A stretch of DNA of 64,000 bases from Viola odorata (taxonomy: Eukaryota; Streptophyta; Magnoliopsida; Malpighiales; Violaceae): NCBI GenBank assembly GCA_963691705.1, contig OY829544.1, forward strand, positions 6,207,501-6,271,500, written 5' to 3'. Shown here piece by piece: positions 1 to 11,204 of this stretch (its first letter is position 1; each line of letters begins with the position of its first letter). The position numbers were made by a program, and so were the translations under genes. Below the pieces are notes generated by a model. The model worked only from the letters and a program-made list of their open reading frames with translations. It ran no database searches and was not told the DNA's origin.

Positions 1-3000
1 TAGCATCTCCGTACTTCCCCTGTGCATAATAAGCTAATCCAAGACGACTGTATGCCTTGCTATAATTTGGGCCAAAGTCAATGGATTTAAGACAGTCATG
101 GATGGCTTCAGTATACTTGTGGACCTGAGTGTAAGCAGCTGCCCTGGGATTCCCACATTGTCATAATTGATGGAAGTTAAGAAATTGTACATTTATCTAA
201 ATATAAAGCCTGAGTAAAGAGAAGTTCGTGCACCCATGGAACTTAGTAGCCATCCAAAATGTTTGCATGAAGTGGTGCCTCTAGAAACTCCAAAAATGTT
301 GGGAACAGCAGAAAACTATTAGACTAGTATTATACTCATTTGTGCATTTAAATCCATCGTGTGTTGAGCTAGTACTTATTTTAAATTTTGAGACATGAAA
401 ATCAGGCAGCGGTCTTTCCAAGATGTAAGCTTTCCAAAATGCATACCAACTAAAAATTACCAGAATTAACTTCAACAAAGGAACTGTACAGTGACAAAGA
501 ACAGCATACGAAACTTGCTATGCCAAAATAAGTAAAATCAGACAACGAAGAGGATTTAAATTATTTTCACAGGTCTGTTAAATCATTAAAGTGGCACCCA
601 AGTAATAGACAGAAGTGCAGGATCACAGAATCATGATACTTGAAAGAAAAAAATAATAAATAAATAACAACCACATCAACAGAAGAAAATAAAAGACTAA
701 AGTCTATATTCTTAAACTTCAAAAAAACTTCCACAATACGAAACACCAGCAACAAAAGGGATTTTATGAGCTCAAAATACTGATAAACGTAAGTGAACAG
801 CAACTTGAGTATCCACGCAGTATAGATGGGCTACTCACCTGTTACAATAGTAAACAACATTATTTTCACAGAGTGAAATAGCACAAGAATATAACTCAAT
901 TGCATCCGAGTACACTTTTGACTGCATCGCCCTGTTTCCTAAGAGCAAGAGAATGTTACAATGCAATCAGCCTAAACAACCTTAGACTATAAAATCACAC
1001 AACAGTTTGATCGGTTAAAAACATTTTTTGTGTATTGAGAGAACAACCTTAAGAGAATATGACAACTAGGATATCTATGAAATGTAGATTCAGGGTCCTC
1101 CATCCTCTCCCTACCACACTTTTTTCTTCTTCTTATTAGTGATGTTTTAGTATGCTTACACTCAATTAGACTAAGACAAGAAGAAATAAAAACTTCATAA
1201 ACCCTGCTTAGACAGGTCTATACTGAGACAGGCACTTATTTCAAATAAATCAAGTAAAACCTAAAAGAAACTTTTGCTGGAAAGACATGACAGAAGATAT
1301 ATAAGACTTGTTACTTAAAGCATGCTGCTGCATAAATACAGACATGCTTGCATACCTTGTGACTTTAATGCCTCTGCCAGACTACTCTGGTCATACGACT
1401 GACATCCAGTTTTTTCCATTTCCTGTGATGACAAAAAATTATCATATAAATCAAGCTTGGCAGTAGAAAATAAACAAAATACATTGTGACGATGCAATCC
1501 AAAAACAAGTGTATACCTCAAAATCTTATGAACAAGCACAATGCAAACACAGGTTACTATAGGGTAAAAAATCTAAAATTACATTTACGTGCATCAAAGT
1601 TAGATCTAAATTACATTTAGAGCATCATGAAATAAGCGGGTTGCTTTATCCAGTTGGAGAGGATCATCATTCCTGTCAGCCGTTGACTTAAAAAAACGAA
1701 TTTTCTTGAGAGCGGCAAAGAATTGACCGAAAAGTTCATCTTTAGACATCCCTGTCAATTACATTGCAAATCAGTTAGTAAAATTTCAAAACCAATAACA
1801 AAAGCGTTTACTTTTAGAAAGAGCATCTAATACTAAATTCAATATTTTTACGGGTAAGAGAATGCAGTATAAACATTAACCAAATTTAATGCTATAGCAA
1901 AGTGGAAAAAGAGGTGCACAAATGAGTTTTCTATGCAAAGAAATGTCACAGAGTTCATCTCAGAAACCCCTACCAATTATATTCACAATGAATTCATGTG
2001 CCATGCAGTAAACCTCCAAAACAAACAGCGATCATTTAAACCATTAAAATAAGACTTAATTTCAACCCTGACAGTGAAATGAAATTTCTAATGCAGTTAC
2101 TATCTATAAGCAACAATAATGCCTTCCAGTGCATTTGAATCTCAAGGTGGCTTAAGTACGCATTTCTCTGTTTCTAAGTAGAAATATACAGGCCTCAATT
2201 ATGATAGGATGGTTGGAACCATAATACCTTAATACATTACAAAAGTAATGCTGATACAATCCTCTGCCTTTATAAACTAACTAGAACCGACAGATGTTCT
2301 GGTATTCGAGCAAGAACATATGACTGGCAAAAGTACAAAGACAGTCGCTAAGGGAAGGAGAACTCGAGAAAAACTATTAACTATCCCCCATAGTAGAAGA
2401 AAACAATTTCAAATGACACCCTGGCTTCCTTCTTCCCATATGAGAAGTACTCTTTTTTGTCCTTAATGTTTTTCATTACATAGAAGCAACAGAATAAGCA
2501 TTGAGTAGCTAACCTGAAACACATACCTAGATATTTAGTCCAAACACCATACACATAATAACATAAGAAAAAGTATAAGCCTACCCATTGAGTTTGGTTC
2601 TCTAGTCCAATCTTCAACCTGATTCATATAGTACAAAAGAGTTAAAACATGAACCGGGAATCCTACAAACAAACCAAAAGATTAAATCAAATGAAGTACG
2701 TATGAGCATGTACAGCTTTGTCTTTATAGCTAAAACAACATTAGAAAAGCATCAATACCAAATACCAGGCAACAAGATATTTTCCATGAGCGTAAATTGA
2801 ATTCACTAGATATGTTCTGTCAACAAAGCATGGCATCAACAGAAGGGGTTTCCAATTCAAGAGTTTGGCCTCGAAATCATTAAGCAGAATAACTAGTACT
2901 CGTAGTAGTAGTATACTCTCTAAAGACTCCCCGACCAAAAACAAGAGAAATGCTGTTCAAACTTCAAAGCATTAGCGAGCGAACCAAACACGCACCATTT

Positions 3001-3349
3001 CAACCAAAATCAATGAGAGTGATAGTAGGCGAAACAGCAGCATAAGCATAAATAAAAAATGAACCTCAGTTGTTGCGGCGGAGGCGGTGGTGGTAGTGAT
3101 GGTTTGCGATTGAGTGGCATTTGCCGAGTTGTGGTGATTTGGTTCTTCCAGGGAACGAAACAAGTGAAGCAAGAGACCAGGTTCCAAGGGGCGCTCATCA
3201 CCAAGCTTAAACGCCTCAATCAAACATTCCCGAGCAACCTCCAAGCCTTCGGCGTCAAAGCCATCGCCTGCCTCTACGGAGTCCAGGAAATCCAGGAACG
3301 CCTGAACGATTCGCCGGGAGAGAGGGGAATCAGATCTCAACACCGACAT
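1..3349 (-). CDS. SGTA: SGTA-type TPR co-chaperone, 5' part of gene
   Basis: Small glutamine-rich TPR protein family; members are cytosolic co-chaperones that bind HSP70/HSP90 and help sort tail-anchored or misfolded proteins. Exons read on the minus strand: 3065-3349, 2585-2618, 1615-1751, 1356-1422, 839-938 and 1-143; phases agree at every junction and give 255 residues before the window edge. Residues 1-65 (starting MSVLRSDSPLSRRIV) match the N-terminal dimerisation domain. A Ser/Thr/Asn-rich linker follows, then the conserved SKDELFGQFF and KATRLFHDAL segments. The TPR array begins near residue 175 (GNRAMQ...YSDAIELY, then AAAYTQVHKYTEAI). The second and later TPRs and the Gln-rich tail lie outside the window. 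An in-frame upstream ATG at 3400 would add 17 residues; I prefer 3349 because SGTA proteins start close to the SDSPLSRRIV segment. The family assignment is firm; the exact Arabidopsis orthologue is not checked. Confidence 0.9.
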
Positions 3350-3400
3350 TTCAATTTTACAGAATTGGGAAACGGAGAGAGAAAAATACGTTGAAGGCAT

Positions 3401-5321
3401 TATTTATTATTGATCGTTAACTAATTGGGAAATTAGTCCTTCAACTATCTCAATCTCTATGTTTAAGTCCTCAAACAAAAAACTTTTATCAATTAAGTTC
3501 TATTTAACTTTTGTACTGCAGTAAATCTTACGTGTGACGGTAAATGATAATTCATCACACGACCGGACAATCTTGTAACATGACGCTTACATTTGAACAA
3601 GTAATTCGAGAAAAATAACTAAAAATAAAAAGTAAGAGAAGGTACACGTAAACAAATGTTTGGGCTATAAAAATAAAATGGTGGAGATTATCAACGGTGA
3701 TATTTCTAGGACTGCTATGGCTACTGCGATAATTTTTAGATTTTTATTTTTTTATATTTTTATTTTTTAACAATTCATTTTTTTCATGATTTTTTAAAAA
3801 ATTATATTCCCTCCGGACGGTATTAAGTGGTGAAAATCTACGGAAAGTTACTGTACACTTTACTTGACTTTTTAGTGTTTGCTTTACTGAAAGTTACTGT
3901 GCTAAAAAGACAGTTATTTCCGGACAGGAGTAATATTTTTGGATTTTTTCCTGATTTTTCTTTTCTTTCATTTTTAGCAATTTATTTTATATATATATAT
4001 ATATATATTTATATTTAGCAATTAAATAAATTTGTAAATAATTTTTAATCTACTATTTTAAATTTCTAATATTTTTCTATTAATTTTATGAAAAAATTAA
4101 ATTTTTTTTCTTTTATATATAATTATTTATATGTTAATTTCTTTTTTTTGGTAGGAAGAGAGAAAAAAAATTCACTGGGACCGGTTTTAGCTCAATCGGA
4201 CGAGCGAAACACAAGTTAACATGGGTCGACATTTTGATGCTTACTATGAACGCAAGCTAGCGTAAAAACTGAGTATTTCGGCCCACTTTCGTAGCTTTGT
4301 AACACAGTAATTTTTTTTATTTTTGTATTTCCACATCAACTAAATGCTAAAGTTTCGTATGGAATTGTCAAACATGAATTAAGTTAAATTTAAAATTAGG
4401 ATTTATTTTGAACAAATTGGCAAACTTGAGGTTTATATTGAATAAAAATAAAACCTTAGGTATTATTTAAACTTGGGATATAAACTTGGGGTTGGTTTTA
4501 CTACATTTTTCATCCAATCTCCAATCCATTTCTACTAATAAAACAATAAAAAATTCACTTCCGATATATTTTTGTCCACCATTATTTGTGCTCATCACTT
4601 ATAACAATGAGTTGGAAACCTCTAAGTATCTAACATAGTGATCATCTCCTTGTGACAAATTATCAAATGAAATTGAGGTTCAAGGCTTGTATTCGTCTAT
4701 ATATATATCGCGCAATATTTTTATATTTATCCAATTTAAACTTTAGTAATGATTTAAAACTCAAATTAACTTTCTAATACTAATTACAAATGTAAGTAAA
4801 AAAATTCTAAATATTTTTATTAATTTTTATAATTTTTTAATAATAGTTTCTAAATACTTCAATCTTTATATTAGAGAATGAAAAAGTAAAAAATAAAATA
4901 ATTCAATGCCCTGCCCGCCATGTGAAACGGTGTTGTAATATTTCCGCGCATAAATTAACTAAATTTATTTTAATTTCCGATATGAACCCAAAAAAATTAA
5001 TATCAAAGAGTATTGACAATAAAAGAAAAATATGACTAGTGTAACGTTAACAACAATTAATAATGGGAATAAATGGGGTGGGGGAATTAGCAAATAGCAT
5101 ATGCTGCGAGGCCTAACTCTCTCGTAGGGAAGAGAGACGTACTCACTACACCTTTATACTACCTTTCTATTTTGGCTGGCAGCTTGAACTATGCAGTTTA
5201 TGAAAGACACCACTACGTTTTCTAGTATTAAATGAATGAATATAAACTAGATTTTTCAGAAATGCAACTGACAAATTTGAGTACTGCAAAGGCAAACCGC
5301 AATATTCATCCACAGCACATG
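3401..5321. other. Intergenic, AT-rich
   Basis: Upstream flank of the SGTA-type gene. Long A/T runs, a TA microsatellite near 3988-4008 and a weak MITE-like segment. I see no supported coding exon on either strand. Confidence 0.6.
3807..3930. repeat. Possible Stowaway-like MITE
   Basis: The left end reads TTCCCTCCGGACGG and the right end, reverse complemented, CTCCTGTCCGG. Both resemble the CTCCCTCCG-type termini of plant Stowaway elements and both are flanked by TA. The inverted repeat is imperfect and the element is only about 124 bp, so this is tentative. Confidence 0.3.
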
Positions 5322-5326
5322 CAGAC

Positions 5327-5570
5327 TATATAAACTTAGAATCGGAGAGATTGAATGTTTTGGATTTTAATTAATTACAATGGAGTGAACACCTCTATTT
5401 ATACATGAATTATGGAAATAAAATATAAATGTTAGTGCACCACCTTCTTCCTAGTGTGTTAGGTCTTTGTCTGCATAGTGTATGTATGAGTCATTTGTTA
5501 GGTCTTGTCTTCCTTAATTGACATTTGCATCATGCAACCTCATGCATTCTAGAGAAGATGAACTTGGGCT
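5327..5570 (-). repeat. Copia LTR, reverse, truncated at its U3 end
   Basis: Nearly identical in reverse to 5571-5850 and collinear with 6649-6930, but it stops about 35 bp short of the LTR 5' end, where the forward LTR takes over. Confidence 0.8.
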
Positions 5571-5850
5571 TCAAGGGAATATTAAGCCCAACAAAACAAG
5601 CAAAAGCCCAAGTTCATCTTCTCTAGAATGCATGAGGTAATGCATGATGCAAATGTCAATTAAGGAAGACAAGACCTAACAAATGACTCATACATACACT
5701 ATGCAGACAAAGACCTAACACACTAGGAAGAAGGTGGTGCACTAACATTTATATTTTATTTCCATAATTCATGTATAAATAGAGGTGTTCACTCCATTGT
5801 AATTAATCAAAATCCAAAACATTCAATCTCTCCAATTCTAAGTTTCTATA
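5571..5850 (+). repeat. Copia LTR, forward
   Basis: Directly followed by the primer-binding site TGGTATCGGAGCC at 5851-5863, complementary to the initiator tRNA-Met 3' end with small changes. A TATA-like segment (GTATAAATAGAGG) lies about 75 bp before the LTR end. The first two bases of the LTR, compared with 6649-6930, are missing. Confidence 0.8.
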
Positions 5851-6141
5851 TGGTATCGGAGCCACTCTCTCACGAGCTCCTACGATCCTCGAGTCATCAT
5901 TTAATTTTTCAGTCCATTTTTTTTTTTGGGTCCTCTCTTTTGATCTTTTCTATCCTACTTTAATCATCAATTTACAGTCATTCCCGGCATTAATAAGCGA
6001 CACGCGCCAACCCAGTAGCCGGACCTCTGTCTTCTTAATCTCCATTAGAAATTTCAGCCCATTTAAACACCGCACGCGCCCCACTCTCCGCGCGTTAGTG
6101 ACACACTTCTTTCAAGTTCACTCTTTCTACTTCGTATCATT

Positions 6142-6525
6142 ATGGCCACCCTTCCTCCTACCTCTGCCACAAACACCTCCACCATAAATCCTACTACTAT
6201 CTCTTCCACAAATACCTCAACCATCATAAACATCACCAATCCGAGCCATTTTATCTCTCTCAAATTAACAAATCGTAATTATCTCTTCTGGCGCAATCTT
6301 ATCGAACCTTACCTCATTGGGTTAGGACTTCTCGGTTATATCAATGGCACTGTTGTTTGTCCACCTGCTACAATTCTTGATGAGGGAGGACAACAAACTA
6401 CTAATCCTGCTTACCAGTTATGGGTCCAACAAGATAATCTTATCATCAGCACTCTCCGATCTTCTCTCTCCGAAGAAACAATGGGCCTCGTTAGTGGCAT
6501 GACCACTTCACATCAGATAAATTGA
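6142..6525 (+). pseudogene. Copia gag N-terminal fragment
   Basis: An open frame of 127 codons with the N-terminal features of plant Copia gag: a Thr/Asn/Ser-rich start, then KLTNRNYLFWRNLIEPYL, GYINGT, and NPAYQLWVQQDNLIISTLRS. The frame ends two codons after a junction at about 6518, where the sequence switches to the reverse-oriented leader, so the remainder of the capsid domain and the zinc knuckle are gone. It lies in the loop of the palindromic element. The ATG at 6142 is the natural gag start, about 290 bp after the primer-binding site. Confidence 0.75.
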
Positions 6526-6648
6526 TGATTACAGTAGGATAGAAAAGATCGAAAGAGAGGCTGTTTTGACCCAAAAAAAAAATGGGCTGAAAAATTAAAT
6601 GATGACTCGAGGATCGTAGGAGCTCGTGAGAGAGTGGCTCCGCTACCA

Positions 6649-6930
6649 TATATAAACTTAGAATTGGAGAGATTGAATGTTTTGGATTTTAATTAATTAC
6701 AATGGATTGAACACCTCTATTTATACATGAATTATGGAAATAAAATATAAATGTTAGTGCACCACCTTCTTCCTAGTGTGTTAGGTCTTTGTCTGCATAG
6801 TGTATGTATGAGTCATTTGTTAGGTCTTGTCTTCCTTAATTGACATTTGCATCATGCATTACCTCATGCATTCTAGAGAAGATGAACTTGGGCTTTTGCT
6901 TGTTTTGTTGGGCTTAATATTCCCTTGATA
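6649..6930 (-). repeat. Copia LTR, reverse, full length (282 bp)
   Basis: The reverse primer-binding site (GGCTCCGCTACCA, 6636-6648) abuts it. In its own orientation the LTR starts TATCAAGGGAATATT and ends AAGTTTATATA, giving TAT/ATA termini rather than the usual TG/CA. The right target-site copy CAGAC starts at 6931. Confidence 0.8.
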
Positions 6931-6988
6931 CAGACAATACTCCATTTAAATATATATTCACCCACAGCAATGACAAAAATGTAATGAA

Positions 6989-7159
6989 TTACGAAACCTG
7001 TTGGATCATGTCCTTGATCTGTTCCATGTGCTCAGTCACGCGTGGCCGATGAGTAGGAAGCAGGCACTGCAATTCGGCCATATCAGTAACATACTCCTCA
7101 CAAAATCGGCTACTTAAAGATAATGGATCCTCACCAATCTCATTTGCCCGACGGATTAT
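6989..7159 (-). pseudogene. Orphan terminal-exon-like piece, unrecognised
   Basis: On the minus strand a 171-nt open frame follows an acceptor (TTAACAG, just above 7159) and ends in TAA at 6989. It encodes 56 residues with protein-like composition, including [33 protein letters not shown] and a final QVS. I do not recognise the family. No other exon of the same gene is visible upstream on this strand as far as UCH3, so it is either a relic or a gene fragment moved here. It could also be chance. Confidence 0.35.
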
Positions 7160-7884
7160 CTGTTAAGAATTAGGTATTAACAGACAAATAAGCAAAAATA
7201 TCAGCCAAAACGCGAAAATAACTTTTGGATGGTTGCACCTGCCAACTTAAATACTTTAGATCGGATAAAAAAATCAAGCGTTGAAAATTTTCAACATTTT
7301 AAGATCAAAATGCTCCAAATTTTTTTATTGAATCTAAAACTCTACAGTCGCATTCTTTTCCTTTCTAAAGAATATTTGGTGGGTAGAAACAAAACATCAA
7401 TACAAAGAGAAACCTAAGTATTCAATCGAAAAGGTCGTGGCAAAGAAAATGACTCAGGGGAACGGCAGTGAAAAGAACAAAAAACATGGGCAACAGTCAC
7501 TAGTCATACTGCATTTGCCTTTCGCTAGGGTAATATAGCTTGATGCTTACAAGACATTTGATAACCTCATGGCTTTATTGTCGCACCCCCTTTTTCGTTA
7601 AAAGTTGTGATGGAAAGTAAAAAATCGGGTAGCAACACTTATTGACCAGCAAACTTATTTTCCAAGTAAAATGTAGAAAGATGGAAGAACCTGCAAGTTG
7701 CGTATTTGTTTTGGTGAGAATTACTTCTGTTTTGATTTTGTTGATCTCCCTGTTAATTGTTCGACTCCATTGCCATAGTTCTTACCAGCAAACTCCTTAA
7801 ATCCATACTGCCTTTGATAGGTTTTCATAATTCAAGAAACTCGTTTAAATAGTTCTTTAACTTCATTATCGGAATCCTGTGCAG
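7160..7884. other. Spacer between two orphan exon pieces
   Basis: AT-rich; no exon of either neighbouring piece could be found on either strand. Confidence 0.4.
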
Positions 7885-8028
7885 GCACTGTTCCGAAAAA
7901 TTTCTGCAACCTTACCAGGGATGGAAACACTTTCGTCGACAAAGCAGAAAGACATGGTTGATGTGAATTTGAGATCTACTGGTGGAACTTCCCAGTCTGA
8001 GGCCCAGTCAGGTGGATGTGCATGTTGA
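7885..8028 (+). pseudogene. Orphan 3' terminal exon of a RABH1 (Rab6-type) GTPase
   Basis: After a good acceptor (CCTGTGCAG, ending 7884) 47 codons read ALFRKISATLPGMETLSSTK, then DMVDVNL and a GGCAC tail before TGA. This is the C-terminal end of plant RABH1 Golgi GTPases, including the terminal CxC that is doubly geranylgeranylated for membrane attachment. The G-domain exons that should precede it (GxxxxGKS, DTAGQ and NKxD motifs) are not found in the preceding 7 kb. The piece therefore looks like a truncated pseudogene or transposed exon. The open frame on the opposite strand (7866-8186) is its shadow. Confidence 0.7.
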
Positions 8029-11000
8029 GGCACCGGCATTCTCCGCCCGAGCACTCTGTCGATCTTTTGTTCAGCTTTCTTCGTGTACTTGTTTCTTTCC
8101 TTCTCTCTTTTGGAAGTGCTTCTTGCTTGATTGGGAAGTTTTGACACTCCTACAGCTGCCAACCCAGGAGGTATTTTGTTGGTCATAGATTATGTGATGT
8201 GTAGGACGCATCGATTACGATTCACTGCTTAATGCGTAATTGGGAGTAATCAACCTCACTGAGTTATATGGGTAAGCTTAAATTTTACTTTATAGGCTTG
8301 GTAGTGTCCATATGAGCTTAGTCGGAGTTGTATGGTCAAATGTATGAGTTGGGTTACTGAATTCTACTAAATCTAACTCATTTATTCATGTTTTTCTCTT
8401 AGAAATAACTCATTCAGTGCCCGTTTACATATTCTATCTAACCCATATAAACATAAAGTAAATAAATGTGGTATGGGTGTTATACATGTAATGTGAGTAG
8501 AGCTTATTAGCTCCAATATTCAATCATGTGAATAAATTGGATCAAAAAATTATTTTAGGAAAATATAAGTTTTTGGTTCATTGCTTATCTGATTAGAATA
8601 TAGTTCCATATGTAATAATTCACTTATTACTACCCATAAATCTTGTGTGATAAAACTTGTGGCATATTCGAGTAAGTTGGTGATAGACTAAGTAATACAA
8701 GTAAAGGCCAAAAGAAAACTAGGATACAAGACCATAAAATTGAGAAAAATAATTTTCTCATTTTTTAACACCGTCACCACCCTTTGAATTGTGTCGGATG
8801 GAATTTGATAAAGGGTTAAAAATATGATAAATTTCGAAATTCGAGCCGACATTATTTGAAAATCTAAAATATCCGAATAAGTTTTTCTCCTATTTTCTCA
8901 ATTAAATAGGTTGTAATATTATTGTGATGACTTGTTAGGTTGAATAAGAAGAGAGAAGTCAGAATTAAAAAAAAATGTCTAAAATTTTAACTTTTAATTT
9001 TTTTTTTATTTGCCATCAATCTTATAATTATTAATTGAATATGAATTATTAATTTTATTTTTTTTTCTATTTCCTCCTTTCTTATTTTTTTGAATCATTA
9101 GGTTAAAATTGCAACTTTTGAAAAACTATACAGTTTACATCGCAAGTTTTAGAAATGTAGGGATCGAAGTGGAGAAACTGCATGTTTTTTTATATATTTT
9201 ATTTTTAATGCTAGCTAATACATGAATAATAGTTAAATAAAGTATAAAAAAAGCATTTCTAAAGCCATAAAATGTTTATTTATTTCAAAATCTTCGGTTA
9301 ATCTTGTCATTAACATTATTGAACAATGTTCTTTTTAATAAACTTATCAAACAATCTATTTTTCTTCTTATTTTTAGAACTCATAGTACCTCCATTTTTT
9401 TAGAATCAAGATGGCCACCATTAGCCATTGGACGTGAAGATTTCTCAAACCATTTTTCAACCCATAAGTCTCAACAATATACATATATTTTGAATTTTAC
9501 CATTTCTTTGTTTTAGGGTTTAGAAAATAATTCCTTTTCTTTTCTTTGTTAATTCTAAGAAATACCCTCCCCATTTCACTTAAGACTATTCATTTTCCAT
9601 CACAACACTAGTAAAATGGGCTATTTATTTTGACTTACCAAAAAAGAGTAATTATTTTGTAATTAATATATTTTAAAAATGAATTTATTTCCTTCATCAA
9701 GAAAACATGTTTTCATGAGAAAATCAACTCAATTATTATTTTTAATTAAAGTGTTCCTATTTTAAACTATAAAAGTACACAGAGTAGTAATTATACATAC
9801 TAACAAATCTTACAATTTTTTTACACATAGTTTCATTTTTAAAACCAAAAATTATAAATAAATCTTAATTTATTGAAACTATTTCCATAAAAAATCTAAT
9901 TTTAATTGAATTTTAATTAATTTCAACAAATGGATTAAAGTGTGAGATCCCACGTCTAAATTGGTAATGGAATTTTTTAGTAAAATCTTATTTTTAAAAA
10001 TATTTTGATAATATTTTAGTTTTTTTATATAAGAAAAAATCTTGGATATTTTTTTAAGTACAATAACGAAAGTTGAAACTTTAGTAAAATTTTGAACCAT
10101 TTTAGTCCAAATTAACGTTAAAATTGGATAGGGTGGTCAATGCGTCTAATTTTGAAAATTTTGGTGACTAAATCATTCGAAAAATAGTTGGGTACCAAAA
10201 TTATCCCAAATTAATTATTTGGGTGGCCAAAACGTCTTTTTCAAAAAATTTAAACAATTACATAAAAATATAAAAAGTAAAGAATTTGTAAAAATATATA
10301 AAAGATATAATTGTTACTTTCTCCCATTATTAGAAAAAAAATCAATCTCTATTTTTTTTTCTCATAATTTTTACTAATATTTTAATAAAAAAATCATTTT
10401 TATAAACTGTTAGAGTTTCTGATAAAATTCTAACAATAAAAACTAAAATTTAATGTGTCCTGATATGTGAGAGATTAAAGTTTAGGTAGCCGAAATATTA
10501 CAAACAAGTACTTCCAATATTTTTCTCAATTTAAAATTACTTACGCTGTGACATAACTTGATCAGTTGGTTCACTAACATTACTTTCTTTATCTCATACG
10601 TCCAAAAGTCCTAAATAGTTCTTTACATTTGATATTGCATCATCTATTTGCACCAAAATATCAAATAACTCCCTACATTTTTTTTTATTTAATTAAAAAT
10701 AATCAAATATATTCCCTATATTCTTTGCATTTTCAGAAATTTTAAGATTGCTGACAAAAAATAGGAATAAATGTGCAAATATATTGGCGCATCCAGCACA
10801 CCTAATCAATAGTAACAACTTAGGAAAAGTAATGCACGTTTTCCTTTCCAAAACAAAAAAGTAATGCACGTGTGAAATATGGAAACAAACAGATAAAGTA
10901 GGGGAGAGAAAAAAATAAGCACCACCAGGTCCGCCACCAGCAATGGCAGCAAAACTTCAAAAGCAAGCTTATTGATGATCAAAACTCAGCACTAGAAAAA

Positions 11001-11145
11001 GATTTATAGCACATTATGGCCGAATTTGCTACGATTTCCCTTTCCCATAATGCCTATGCCGAAAATGTTCAATGCAGCGCAATCATTTTGGGTACATGTA
11101 ACTAACTAAAATCTAACTTGGAAACTTCTCATAATCATTTGAAAG
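8029..11145. other. Intergenic, AT-rich
   Basis: Very A/T-rich sequence with short homopolymer tracts. No exon, tRNA or transposon end could be supported. It probably includes old decayed repeats. Confidence 0.5.
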
Positions 11146-11199
11146 GAGTACAACATACTTAGACTTTAGAGTGAGTACAACATACTTAGACTTTAGAGT
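11146..11199. repeat. 27-bp exact tandem duplication
   Basis: The unit GAGTACAACATACTTAGACT plus TTAGAGT occurs twice in a row (11146-11172, 11173-11199). It sits a few bases past the UCH3 stop codon, in the likely 3' UTR. Confidence 0.9.
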
Positions 11200-11204
11200 G
11201 TATC

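Larger units (their letters stand above)
5327..6930 (-). mobile_element. Rearranged, palindromic Copia derivative
   Basis: A 1604-bp insertion flanked by the exact 5-bp repeat CAGAC at 5322-5326 and 6931-6935. Inside, in order: an LTR in reverse (5327-5570), the same LTR forward (5571-5850), a forward primer-binding site (TGGTATCGGAGCC, 5851-5863), leader and the start of gag (to about 6518), then leader, primer-binding site and LTR again in reverse (6519-6930). The forward arm 5571-5973 and reverse arm 6519-6930 are inverted repeats of about 400 bp around a 545-bp loop. Most of gag and all of pol are absent. The flanking duplication fits integration of an already rearranged DNA. Lineage within Copia not determined. 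Confidence 0.8.

Noticed and set aside
3059..3394. Plus-strand open frame of 111 codons
   Set aside because: Antisense to SGTA exon 1, which is supported by family match and splice phase.
5851..5863. tRNA-like sequence
   Set aside because: It is the retrotransposon primer-binding site, not a tRNA gene; no cloverleaf follows.
7866..8186. Minus-strand open frame of 106 codons (starts MTNKIPPGLAAVG)
   Set aside because: Its second half is exactly antisense to the RABH1 terminal exon, which has family-level support. The first half has no homologue I recognise.
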